64,000 bases of DNA, from NCBI GenBank assembly GCA_029243605.1, contig JAQWRT010000077.1:1-64000 (forward strand), in the 5' to 3' direction. Made by a program: the position numbers and the translations under genes. The DNA comes from Myxococcota bacterium (lineage in GTDB: Bacteria; Myxococcota_A; UBA9160; UBA4427). How positions within the stretch are numbered: position 1 is the first letter of the stretch; each line of letters starts with the position of its first letter. Below are positions 41,947-50,213 of the stretch, in pieces. A model generated the notes under the pieces. It was not told the origin of the DNA. It saw only the letters and a list, made by a program, of their open reading frames with translations, and made no database searches.

Positions 41947-43653
41947 CTAGTCGGCGGTCAGATCCCGGGCGGCGAGATAAGCAAATGTGGTCGCCGGTCC
42001 CAGAGTCGCACCCGCCCCAGCGTAGGTTCGCCCCATCACCGGCGAAGAGCAATTCCCGATGGCGTAGAGCCCCTCGATCACTTCGCCCGCTTCGGTCAGA
42101 ACCCGGGCCCTCTCATCCGTCCGAATCCCCCCCTTTGTCCCGAGTTCGCCGGGGTAGGACTCCATCCCGTAAAATGGGGCCTGAACGATGGGCGCCAGGC
42201 AGGGGTTCGGCTCGACCTTCTCATCGCCATAATAGCGATCGAAGACCGTATCTCCGCGACCGAAATCGAGATCCTTGCCGGTCTTCGCGAACTCGTTGTT
42301 CCGGGCGATGGTTTCTTCCAGGTTGCCGGCATCGACGCCCAACTTCACTGCGAGCTCCGCGATGGTATTGGCGCGCTTGAGATAGCCGTCGCGCAACATC
42401 TGGGTAATCAGAAGATCGGGCTGCTGGGCTCCCGGGAGCAGAGGACCGACCGGGTAGCTCTTGCGGAAGCGCGCATCGAAGACAAGATAACACGGGACAC
42501 AGGGTTCCTCGTCCGAGTGATCTTCGTACTGAGCATTGACCACGTCGTTATAAGGGGCGGCTTCATTGACGAATCGTTTGCCGGCCTTGTTGACCATGAC
42601 GCTGCCGGGCAGGGATTTCTCGATCACCAGCATGCGCGCATTCGGTTCTCCGGGCACCACGGTCACCGGCCCCCACCAACCCTCGTCCATGAACTCGACA
42701 CCGGCACCAAGATCCCGGGCCAACTCGATCAGATCGCCCGTATTCTTCTTGTTCGCGCAGGTCCACTCGACCCTGGTCGGGCCGGGCAGGTATTTCTCGC
42801 GCATGGCCTGATTTCCCTCGAACCCTCCGGCGGCCACCACCACGCCTTTGCGGGCGCGCACGCGCACGGGTTGGCCGTCGCGTTGAACGACGATACCGAC
42901 CACGCGACCATCCTCGGAGACAAGGTCGCTGACACCACTTTCCAGCCAGAGAGGTATCCCGCGATCCAGCATGGCCTGACGCAGCATCCCCACCAATGAA
43001 TTCCCCATGGCGAGAAAACGATCGCGCTTGGATTTAAAACGCCAGGGAATATCCAGGACGTAGCGAACCACCAGGCGGAGCATCAGTTGAATCCAGCCCG
43101 GGGCACGGGTCAGCATGGTCCGGGATTCAGGGATCGTCATGAAGAGTCGGCCCATGACCAGCATCTGGGCGTTCTGATCCTGCATCGAAAGCAGGTCATT
43201 GCCCAGACTCCGCGCGTCAAAGGTCTCGGGATCAAGGGATCGACCGCCGGGCTTGCTTCCCTTCGCCCTGGGATAATAGTCCGAGTACGCGGGCATCGAA
43301 TACATCTTGAGGTGCGCGTGGTCGGCGAGGTAGCGCAGCGCTTCGGGCGCATGGTCCACGTAGGCTTCAAGCTTCGCCGAATCGACCTGGCCGGCGGTGA
43401 TCTCCTGGAGATAGGCCAGAGCCTCCTCGCGCGAGTCCTCGATGCCGGTCTCTGCCATGAAATGACTCTGGGGAATCCACAAACTGCCGCCGGACATCGC
43501 CGACGAACCACCGTAACGCTCGGCCTTCTCGACCAGCAGCACTCCGGCTTCTCGGTCGTGGGCAACGATGCCAGCGGTCATGGCTCCGGCTCCGGACCCG
43601 ATCACCACTACGTCGAATTCCTCGTCCCAACCCTCAATGCCTGATTCGCTCAT
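41947..43653 (-). CDS. FAD-dependent oxidoreductase, 3-ketosteroid dehydrogenase-like
   Basis: A 568-residue flavoprotein of the fumarate reductase/KstD family. The FAD motif VVVIGSGAGAMTAG is at 15-28, with ERYGGSSAMSGGSLWIP after it. The C-terminal APFYGMESYPGELGTKGGIRTDE and TYAGAGATLGPATTFAYLAARD match 3-ketosteroid delta-1 dehydrogenases and 3-oxo-5-alpha-steroid delta-4 dehydrogenases. The ATG at 43653 is used because the upstream in-frame stretch is arginine-rich and unrelated. It may introduce a double bond next to a ring ketone. Many homologues act on non-steroid cyclic ketones, so steroid use is a hypothesis. Confidence 0.87.
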   Translation of the reverse strand: MSESGIEGWDEEFDVVVIGSGAGAMTAGIVAHDREAGVLLVEKAERYGGSSAMSGGSLWIPQSHFMAETGIEDSREEALAYLQEITAGQVDSAKLEAYVDHAPEALRYLADHAHLKMYSMPAYSDYYPRAKGSKPGGRSLDPETFDARSLGNDLLSMQDQNAQMLVMGRLFMTIPESRTMLTRAPGWIQLMLRLVVRYVLDIPWRFKSKRDRFLAMGNSLVGMLRQAMLDRGIPLWLESGVSDLVSEDGRVVGIVVQRDGQPVRVRARKGVVVAAGGFEGNQAMREKYLPGPTRVEWTCANKKNTGDLIELARDLGAGVEFMDEGWWGPVTVVPGEPNARMLVIEKSLPGSVMVNKAGKRFVNEAAPYNDVVNAQYEDHSDEEPCVPCYLVFDARFRKSYPVGPLLPGAQQPDLLITQMLRDGYLKRANTIAELAVKLGVDAGNLEETIARNNEFAKTGKDLDFGRGDTVFDRYYGDEKVEPNPCLAPIVQAPFYGMESYPGELGTKGGIRTDERARVLTEAGEVIEGLYAIGNCSSPVMGRTYAGAGATLGPATTFAYLAARDLTAD

Positions 43654-43824
43654 ATGTCGATCTCCATCTGCCGTGGTGGCCGCATCGGCCGCACGTGGGG
43701 CCCCCATCCCTCGCTTTCGGGAGATGGGGCGAATCTGGCGCTCCTCGCCCAACCCGCGGCCCGAGAAACGAATCGCCCGACTCCTCCTAAACCGCCCACC
43801 CTTTGCCCGAGGGGCGGTGGACAC

Positions 43825-43854
43825 TTTCAACGGGCAGCTATCCTCCGTTACTAT
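43825..43854 (+). promoter_or_regulatory. Possible promoter for the outer-membrane barrel gene
   Basis: TTTCAA (43825-43830) and TACTAT (43849-43854) are 18 bases apart, about 95 bases before the ATG at 43950. The -35 is weak. The whole 43654-43949 gap is otherwise without a supported gene and is shared with the divergent KstD-like gene. Confidence 0.3.
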
Positions 43855-43949
43855 AGGTCAAATTCCAACAACGGCGGCACGCGGCCGGCAGCAAAAAAAC
43901 TGCGGAGTTCGACAAGCCGCCCCACGATCCCCGAGCCAGGAAGTCATCC

Positions 43950-44522
43950 ATGACCCGAGTCGCTCCACTGCTCATCACCCTCATCGCAACCCTAATCGCA
44001 GTCACCCTGAGCCTTTCAGCCCAAGCTCATGATCCCGAGCATGCCGCCGACTACTCGCGACCCGGGCTCTATCTCAGCGGGGGAGGCTATTTCGCCCTGA
44101 GCACTTCCAACGAAGGTTTCCCGGGCGCCGAAACCCCGAGTTGGCAACCCGACCCATCCCTCGATTTCCGGATCGGCTGGCGTGAGCACGAGAGGCTCGC
44201 CATGGAAATCGATTTCGGCTGGATCCCCAGCACCGAGGGCATCGAATACGGCAACTGGCTGCTCGGGGCGAACCTGAAATACTTCCTCGCCGAAGACCGA
44301 GTTCAGCCCTACTTGATCGCTGGCGCTGGAGCCATGTGGGCCCGGCCGCCCGGCGCGAATTCAACCAAGATCGACTGGGCCTTCCGTCAGGGCGTCGGCG
44401 TGGACTACTACATCAGTCACCACTGGGCACTCACCGCGGAAAGTACCTTTGTCTGGGGGGTCGGCGAGGTCTGGAATAATTATTTCCTCGCTCTGAATTT
44501 CGGCGCCATGTATCGATTCTGA
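43950..44522 (+). CDS. Outer-membrane beta-barrel protein with signal peptide
   Basis: A 190-residue exported protein. Residues 1-26 are a signal peptide (hydrophobic LLITLIATLIAVTL then SAQA, likely cleaved before HDPEH). The mature part has alternating strands of an 8-strand barrel such as GLYLSGGGYFALS, SLDFRIGWREHERLAMEIDFGW, PYLIAGAGAMWA and VGVDYYISHHWALTAESTFVW, and it ends in Phe (GAMYRF), as outer-membrane proteins do. The host is therefore diderm. An AGGAAG ribosome site precedes the ATG. It may help uptake of hydrophobic substrate, but OmpA/OmpW-like proteins have many roles. Confidence 0.85.
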   Translation: MTRVAPLLITLIATLIAVTLSLSAQAHDPEHAADYSRPGLYLSGGGYFALSTSNEGFPGAETPSWQPDPSLDFRIGWREHERLAMEIDFGWIPSTEGIEYGNWLLGANLKYFLAEDRVQPYLIAGAGAMWARPPGANSTKIDWAFRQGVGVDYYISHHWALTAESTFVWGVGEVWNNYFLALNFGAMYRF

Positions 44523-44555
44523 ACGACTCCGAGAGGCCCCCTGCCCGGGTCGGAA

Positions 44556-45950
44556 TCAATCCGAGGCCGGGGGAAGTTCAAGTTCAACATTCGCCGTCAC
44601 GTGATTGCCCAGACGGTTGTAGCCGCGAATGGCGACTTCGACTCGGCCCGCTTCGGATGAGCGCACCGAACCCGACAGGGTCATGGTGTCGTTGGGGTAA
44701 TTGGGCACACCCAGTTGCAACGAAAGCCGCTTAATCACGGCTTCGGGCCCCGCCCAATCCGTCACGTAGCGAGCGCAGAGCCCCGATGTCGTCAGGATAT
44801 TCATGAAGATATCCGGCGACCCCCGCTCCATGGCCAAGTCCCGGTCGTGGTGCACGTCCTGGTAGTCCCGGGAGGCAATCGCCGTCGAGATGATCAGAGT
44901 CGTGGTGATGGGAATCGGGCACGGGGGCAGTTCATCTCCCACCGCGACCGCATCCCCAGCCCGAGTCACCTCGCTGCGCGGAGGGCAGACCGGGCGAAAG
45001 AGGGGCAGGGAACCCTGGGAGTTCTCCCGACGGATCACCAATTCCACGGGCATGCCCACCCGAACCGCCTCGGGGTCAATATCGACGATATTCGTCAGCA
45101 GGCGGGTGCCCTCTTCGAGTTCCACCAGACCCACCACGTAGGGGGGATCAAAGGCGGCGAAAGCGGGGTGAACGGGTTCCACGTGGCTGTAGACCGTCCC
45201 GCGACCGCTGGCCTCGACCCAACCCAGATCATAGTTGCCGCATTGAGGGCAACGAACCATCGGGGGGTGATGGAGCACCGAACACGCCCCACATTGCTGG
45301 ATCCGCAATTCCCCCGCCTCGAGGCCCTCCCAGAAAAAGGCCGTATCCAGGCTAATGCCCGGTTGAGGACGCATGGGCCGTTCAGCGGCTTCCTGCCCCC
45401 CGGCCTGAGCCATACGACCCGTCCCCGGCTTGAACTTGAGAATTCTGAAGAGCATGCGACCCACGCTCTCCCCGTGCTGGTTCCGATACTCGGTGCGCGT
45501 GGTCACGAAATGGCCGACCCCGAGGCCGGTCTTCTTCTCCTCCGAAACGTCCTCCACCACCTGGGACGAGTGCAGTTCATCGCCTGGCCGCAGGTAGCGG
45601 ATATAATCGTGCTCGGAGTTGGTGGCCACCACTGAGGTGAAGCCCGCAGCATCCAGGGCGCGATAGACACCGGTTCCCGGATCCTCGGCGTCGTCGGGTC
45701 CCTCCCCTGCCGGTTCGAGACCGCGCATGGACCAGGCCATCAGCATGGCGGGCGGCGCCACGATCCCCGCGTGAATCGACCGAGCTGCCGCATCGGCATC
45801 GGTATAGACGGGGTTGTGATCCCCCATGGCGTCGCACCAGTGGCGGATCATCGCCGGATTGACGGGATCGCGCGCCACCCAGATAGACCCCGACCGACCA
45901 ATCGATTCTCTCAGCCCAGCGACAAAGCCCGGCTCCTCGGATTCGCTCAT
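44556..45950 (-). CDS. MaoC-DUF35-MaoC fusion (ChsH2/ChsH1-like enoyl-CoA hydratase)
   Basis: A 464-residue three-part protein. Residues 1-175 are a MaoC/FAS1-like hotdog (MGDHNPVYTDADAA, GIVAPPAMLMAW). Residues 200-320 are a DUF35 zinc ribbon (Cys220, Cys223, Cys234, Cys237) and OB-fold. Residues 340-460 are a second MaoC domain with SRDYQDVHHDRDLA and GSPDIFMNILTTSGL, very like ChsH1. In mycobacteria ChsH2 is MaoC-DUF35 and ChsH1 is a separate MaoC protein; here all three are one chain. The product would hydrate an enoyl-CoA and dock an Ltp2-type aldolase. The CoA-transferase upstream overlaps by ATGA, so both are translated together. No aldolase gene is adjacent; candidates are at 15234 and 55371. 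Confidence 0.9.
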   Translation of the reverse strand: MSESEEPGFVAGLRESIGRSGSIWVARDPVNPAMIRHWCDAMGDHNPVYTDADAAARSIHAGIVAPPAMLMAWSMRGLEPAGEGPDDAEDPGTGVYRALDAAGFTSVVATNSEHDYIRYLRPGDELHSSQVVEDVSEEKKTGLGVGHFVTTRTEYRNQHGESVGRMLFRILKFKPGTGRMAQAGGQEAAERPMRPQPGISLDTAFFWEGLEAGELRIQQCGACSVLHHPPMVRCPQCGNYDLGWVEASGRGTVYSHVEPVHPAFAAFDPPYVVGLVELEEGTRLLTNIVDIDPEAVRVGMPVELVIRRENSQGSLPLFRPVCPPRSEVTRAGDAVAVGDELPPCPIPITTTLIISTAIASRDYQDVHHDRDLAMERGSPDIFMNILTTSGLCARYVTDWAGPEAVIKRLSLQLGVPNYPNDTMTLSGSVRSSEAGRVEVAIRGYNRLGNHVTANVELELPPASD

Positions 45951-47215
45951 GCCTCTCCCTTTTTCATCGCGCTCTCATTGTCCCCACCGGGGGGCGCCAG
46001 CGCCGCCTCGATCTCAATTTCGTTCAGCCCCGCGGCCCGCAGCACTTGCGATGAATCTGCACCCAGACCGGGGGCCGGGGCATTCGAGGGCATCGGATGC
46101 CCCGACATGGAGAGGGGCGGCCCCACGGTCTCGAAGGCTCCCAACTCGGGATGCTCCACCGTGCGAAAATACCCCATGGTCTGAATCTGGGGGTCGTCCC
46201 GGGTTTCCTCCAAACGCCTCACCGGCGCCCAGATCACCGAATGACCCGCGAATTTCTCCTCCCACTCGGAAAGGCTGTGGGCCGCGAAGACGGCGTCGAG
46301 AATCTCGACCAGCTCGCGGTTCTGGCGATAGCGTTCCACCGGGCCGACGAAGCGTGGGTCGGCTTCGAGCTCCGGGCGGCCGATGGCCCGGGCGAAGCCC
46401 GGCCAGTAGCGCCCGGACTCGATCATCACCAGCATCACCCAGCGGCCGTCCCGGGTCTCGTAGTGGTTCCAGAGCGGATTGCGCGGAGCCGAGCGGTCGT
46501 GCATGGGCGCGGGATTGCCCGTGGCCAGGGTCTGAGAAAGATCGTTGCCCTGGAGATAGAGACCGGTCTGGAGCAGGGATACATCGACGACCTGCCCGCC
46601 GCCCCCGGCATCCCGGACCCGCAGAGCCGCGAGAATCCCGCAGACTAGGGAGAGCGCTGCCGAGTGGTCTCCAACCCCAGGCCGCAGGAAGGCCGGCGGA
46701 GCCGAGGGGTCCCGGGTGAGATCCATCATGCCCGTACGCGCCCAGAGCGCCGCGTAGTCGAAGGACGGAGAATCGGCCTCGGCGCCCCTATTCCCGTAGC
46801 CGGTCAGCGAGGCGTAGATCAGCTCCGGGCGCTTCTCCCGCAGACTCTCGGGGTCGATGCCGAAACGCCGACAGCGGCCGGGAAGCATATTGGTGAGCAC
46901 CACGTCGACCCCGTCGATGACCTTGAGCAGCGCTGCTCGGGCGGCGGGGTTATTGAGATCCAGGGCGAGGGATTCCTTGCCCCGATTTTCCATCTCGAAT
47001 TGCGGCGAGCCGTCAAAATCCGAGCGAAAGCCGTTGTGCCGGGGCCGGGTATGGCGCAACAACTCGCCGGCGGGCACCTCCATCTTGATCACCTCAGCGC
47101 CGAGTTCGGCGAGCAGCGCACCCGCGGCGGGGGCAGCGACAAAGGTCGCCACCTCCAACACCCGGATGCCCGCGAGGGGGCCACCACTGGCCGGGGCCGA
47201 TTCATTCGTTGACAT
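45947..47215 (-). CDS. Class III (CaiB/BaiF) CoA-transferase
   Basis: A 422-residue CaiB/BaiF protein. It has ALLAELGAEVIKMEVPAGE (33-51), LTGYGNRG near 137-144, the expected catalytic Asp183 in PGVGDHSAALSL, and the GGGQVVDVSLLQTG motif. It begins about 40 bases before the convergent-looking SpoU gene's 3' end region on the same strand and overlaps the downstream MaoC-DUF35-MaoC gene by 4 bases (ATGA). CoA-loading of the substrate of that fusion protein is a natural guess. Confidence 0.91.
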   Translation of the reverse strand: MSTNESAPASGGPLAGIRVLEVATFVAAPAAGALLAELGAEVIKMEVPAGELLRHTRPRHNGFRSDFDGSPQFEMENRGKESLALDLNNPAARAALLKVIDGVDVVLTNMLPGRCRRFGIDPESLREKRPELIYASLTGYGNRGAEADSPSFDYAALWARTGMMDLTRDPSAPPAFLRPGVGDHSAALSLVCGILAALRVRDAGGGGQVVDVSLLQTGLYLQGNDLSQTLATGNPAPMHDRSAPRNPLWNHYETRDGRWVMLVMIESGRYWPGFARAIGRPELEADPRFVGPVERYRQNRELVEILDAVFAAHSLSEWEEKFAGHSVIWAPVRRLEETRDDPQIQTMGYFRTVEHPELGAFETVGPPLSMSGHPMPSNAPAPGLGADSSQVLRAAGLNEIEIEAALAPPGGDNESAMKKGEA

Positions 47216-47257
47216 GCACTTCCTCCTGGGCCGCCATGGTAGCCCGCCTTGATCGCT

Positions 47258-48316
47258 TCACTCTTCCCCGCCCCACGCAGACGAACTCGGCCGACGGGCG
47301 GGGTCGGCGCCCCGAGCCGGGGCGGGCTCGGGGGGATTTTCGAGCCAGCCCTTGAACTCCCCGGCGCGCCGGACATCGCCCTTGGCAAGGGCCGTGTACC
47401 AGGCCCGTCGAAGCTGGCTTCGGTCCTGATCCGAGATCGCCCGCCAAAAACCCTCGGCCCGCATGCGCCGATCGAGGGTATAAAGCGAAATGCCCGCCAT
47501 CACCGAAACGTTGAGATAGGACGTGAAGCCCACCGAAGGGAGAAAGAAGAACCCATCGGCAGCGGCGCGCAGAGCCGGGCTGACCCCACGCTGCTCGCTG
47601 CCGAAGGCCACGGCGACCCGTTCTGCCAGAGGGGCAGCCTCCAGGGATTCGGCCCCGGACGAGTAGTCGCTCACCAGGATCCGGTAACCCCGCCCGCGCA
47701 GAGCCGCGATCGCTGCTTCGATATCCCGGTACCAGAAGAGATCGAGCCAACGCTCGGCGAGCATGGTCACCGTGCGCTCAAGATCCGCTCGCCCCTCCTG
47801 CTGAACGATATGAATCTCCTGCACCCCCAAGGCCTCGCTGGTGCGCAGCACCGCGGACGCGTTGCGCGGATTGACCAAATCATCGAGGAGAACCACCATG
47901 GACCGACTGCGCTCGCTGAGCGCCCGCTCGGCGGCCCTCAGCCGGGCCGGCGCGGCGGTCCCCTCCACCGGCCCCACCGCCTCGAGTTCCGGTCGCTCGG
48001 GGAAACGGAGGCCCGGGGTCAACTCGGCGGTCTCCTCGCCCTCCTGCCAGGGCCGACCGATAAAATCCGGCGGCTCGAGACGTTCGTTCTCCTCCAACTG
48101 GCGAGCTCGCGCGATCAGCCCTCCGATGAAGGGCATATCCAGTGCCCGGCGCACAATTTCGGTTTCGACGCTCTCGCGCTGGCGCTTATGCCACAGGCCG
48201 CGCTCCCAGGCCTCGGCGATCAGTCGCTCGGCCTCCTCGAGTCGTTCGGCGGCCTGGCGCATGACCACCTCGAGTTCGTCCATGTAGCCCCGCCAGCGAC
48301 CCCAGCCGCGACGCAT
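47258..48316 (-). CDS. SpoU/TrmH-family RNA 2'-O-methyltransferase
   Basis: A 352-residue SPOUT-fold RNA methyltransferase. The three family motifs are visible: LLDDLVNPRNASAVLRTSEALG (N and R of motif 1), VAVAFGSEQRGVSPAL (motif 2) and FFFLPSVGFTSYLNVSVMAGISLY (motif 3). Residues after this (SQLRRAWYTALAKGD) look like the TrmH C-terminal extension. A 150-residue N-terminal helical region is unusual for TrmH and may bind RNA. It is the only evident RNA-modification gene here, placed 3 bases after a crotonase stop. tRNA Gm18 is one possible target, but this is not certain. Confidence 0.87.
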   Translation of the reverse strand: MRRGWGRWRGYMDELEVVMRQAAERLEEAERLIAEAWERGLWHKRQRESVETEIVRRALDMPFIGGLIARARQLEENERLEPPDFIGRPWQEGEETAELTPGLRFPERPELEAVGPVEGTAAPARLRAAERALSERSRSMVVLLDDLVNPRNASAVLRTSEALGVQEIHIVQQEGRADLERTVTMLAERWLDLFWYRDIEAAIAALRGRGYRILVSDYSSGAESLEAAPLAERVAVAFGSEQRGVSPALRAAADGFFFLPSVGFTSYLNVSVMAGISLYTLDRRMRAEGFWRAISDQDRSQLRRAWYTALAKGDVRRAGEFKGWLENPPEPAPARGADPARRPSSSAWGGEE

Positions 48317-48319
48317 GCG

Positions 48320-49147
48320 CTACTCCCCCGTAAAGCGCGGAGCGCGTTTTTCCTTGAAGGCGCGCGGTCCCTCCCGAGCATCCTTCGACATCATCACCGC
48401 AGCGGATACCTCGTCCTCGATCTTCAAGGCTTCGGGGAGACTCAAGCCGCTGCCTCGCATCACGCCCTCCTTGATTTTGCGAACCGCCAGCGGCCCATTG
48501 CGCGCCAGCTTATCCGCGAGTTCGTGGGCCTTGGCCAAGAGCTGTGCATGGGGGACCACATAATTGAGCAAGCCCATTTCCAGGGCGGCCTGGGCGCTCC
48601 AATGATCGCCGATCAAGAGCATTTCCATGGCCTTCGCCCAGGGGATCTGCCGAGGCAAACGGCTGATCGAACCGCCGCCGGGGAGCAGACCGACCCGGGC
48701 CTCGGGGGTTCCGAAAACCGCGTGCTCCGAGGCCACCCGCAAATCGCAGGCGTTGGTCATCTCCGTGCCACCGCCCAAGGCGTTCCCATTCACCGCGGCA
48801 ATCACCGGCTTGTAGAGTTCGAAGCCACGAAGAATGGCGTCGGTGAACTGACCCGGATTTTCGAGGATCTGATGATCCCATTTATCCTCGGGTTTTCGCG
48901 CCCCGGTCATCAGGGGCATGGTGAGCTTGAGGTCTCCCCCCGCGCAAAAATCGGTCTCCCCGGCGCCCGTCAAGATCGCCACCCGCAGGTCGTCACGATC
49001 GCGAAATTCATGCCAGGCTTCGCAGAGTTGAACCAACATCTGGGGGCTCAGGGCGTTGCGCGCCTCGGGGCGGTTCATGACCAGGGTCATGACGCCGTCC
49101 TCCTCCTCGACTAGGAGGTGGCGCTCGGGGGCGTTCGTTTCGGACAT
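48320..49147 (-). CDS. Enoyl-CoA hydratase (crotonase family)
   Basis: A 275-residue crotonase with both acidic residues: Glu in GGGTEMTNACDLR and Glu in FGTPEARVGLLPGGGS. The oxyanion-hole part is ETDFCAGGDLKL. It shares SISRLPRQIPWAKAMEMLL with the paralogue at 13960, so they are likely duplicates. It is followed 3 bases later by the SpoU methyltransferase gene and is divergent from the MaoC gene at 49272. Confidence 0.92.
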   Translation of the reverse strand: MSETNAPERHLLVEEEDGVMTLVMNRPEARNALSPQMLVQLCEAWHEFRDRDDLRVAILTGAGETDFCAGGDLKLTMPLMTGARKPEDKWDHQILENPGQFTDAILRGFELYKPVIAAVNGNALGGGTEMTNACDLRVASEHAVFGTPEARVGLLPGGGSISRLPRQIPWAKAMEMLLIGDHWSAQAALEMGLLNYVVPHAQLLAKAHELADKLARNGPLAVRKIKEGVMRGSGLSLPEALKIEDEVSAAVMMSKDAREGPRAFKEKRAPRFTGE

Positions 49148-49271
49148 GGCTGAATCTCCTCTGGAGCCTGGAGCCGGCGGCTCTTCGTCTGGCCGGGAAC
49201 CCTAGTGGATCCCACCCGGAATGGGCAGGCATCCCAGCGCAAAGCACCCCACTCTGGGATAGGCTCCTCCC

Positions 49272-50213
49272 ATGCCCGGTGGCCCTCCCCTGCCCCAAGA
49301 ATTGACCGCCATCGAAGGCCCGCTTCCGGACGGGGTCTGCGAGGGCTCGATCCTCGGCCTCGGGCCCCACGCCGGGGGGGTGGAGGCTCTGGTTGCCCTC
49401 GGCTTGGTTCCCCCGGACGTCGTCACCGCCATGACGCTTCACCTCTTGGCGCGCCAACCTCGGCGACCCCGCAGCGAAGGAAAAAAGATCCGGGGCGCCA
49501 TCGAAGGCGGGGTCTGGGTCCGCGAACAGGTCACCTTCCACGCCCCCATGCGCATCGATGAACCCGTGCGGGTGACGGGGGAAGCCATCGGACGCTTCTC
49601 GCGCAAGGGGCGGCGCTACGGCGTCACCCGGTCGACCACCGTCGGCGAGGACGGCCGACTCCTGGTCTCGAGTTGTACCACCGGACTGCTCTCCTATCGG
49701 CGCGAGCCCGGGCTCGAAGACGCCTACCACGGCGTCGCCGAACACGACCATGCGCGCCCCGGCCCGGACATCTCCGCGGCGGCCCAAAACCCCTGCCTCC
49801 ATCGACTGGCCGAGACTCGGCCCGGGGACGTGATCACCGGTGAGCGCGCCCGAGTCACCCTGGCGATGATGCAGCAGCGCGATGCCGGACGCGACGACAA
49901 CCCCATCCATACCGATCCCGCAGTAGCCGAACGCGAGGGCCTGTCGGCTCCCATCGCCGGGGGTGCCCATGTCCTCTCCTTCCTCCAGACACGACTCATG
50001 GAGGCGTGGGGGCCCGAGTGCCTCTTGCACGGGGCCCATTTCGACGTTCGCTGGGTCGGGCAGACCTACGCCGATAGCCATATCGTGCCCTCCGCCCGGG
50101 TCGTCGAGGTGACCGGGGATCAGATCGTTTGCGAACTCAGCGTCGAGGGTGAAGAGCGCACTCTGCTGCGGGGGAAGATGATCCTTCCCCTGGCCGGTGG
50201 CGGCCCGGGGTGA
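49272..50213 (+). CDS. MaoC-like double-hotdog dehydratase
   Basis: A 313-residue protein with two hotdog repeats. The second has the hydratase-2 motif RDDNPIHTDPAVAEREGLSAPIAGGAHVLSFL with its Asp and His. The first repeat lacks the motif but has VTFHAPMRIDEPVRVTGE. The arrangement matches FAS1-like/MaoC dehydratases and mesaconyl-CoA hydratase relatives, which hydrate an enoyl-CoA to the R-3-hydroxyacyl-CoA. The stop overlaps the GTG start of the double CoA-transferase (GTGA), so the two are co-translated. Substrate unknown. Confidence 0.87.
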   Translation: MPGGPPLPQELTAIEGPLPDGVCEGSILGLGPHAGGVEALVALGLVPPDVVTAMTLHLLARQPRRPRSEGKKIRGAIEGGVWVREQVTFHAPMRIDEPVRVTGEAIGRFSRKGRRYGVTRSTTVGEDGRLLVSSCTTGLLSYRREPGLEDAYHGVAEHDHARPGPDISAAAQNPCLHRLAETRPGDVITGERARVTLAMMQQRDAGRDDNPIHTDPAVAEREGLSAPIAGGAHVLSFLQTRLMEAWGPECLLHGAHFDVRWVGQTYADSHIVPSARVVEVTGDQIVCELSVEGEERTLLRGKMILPLAGGGPG

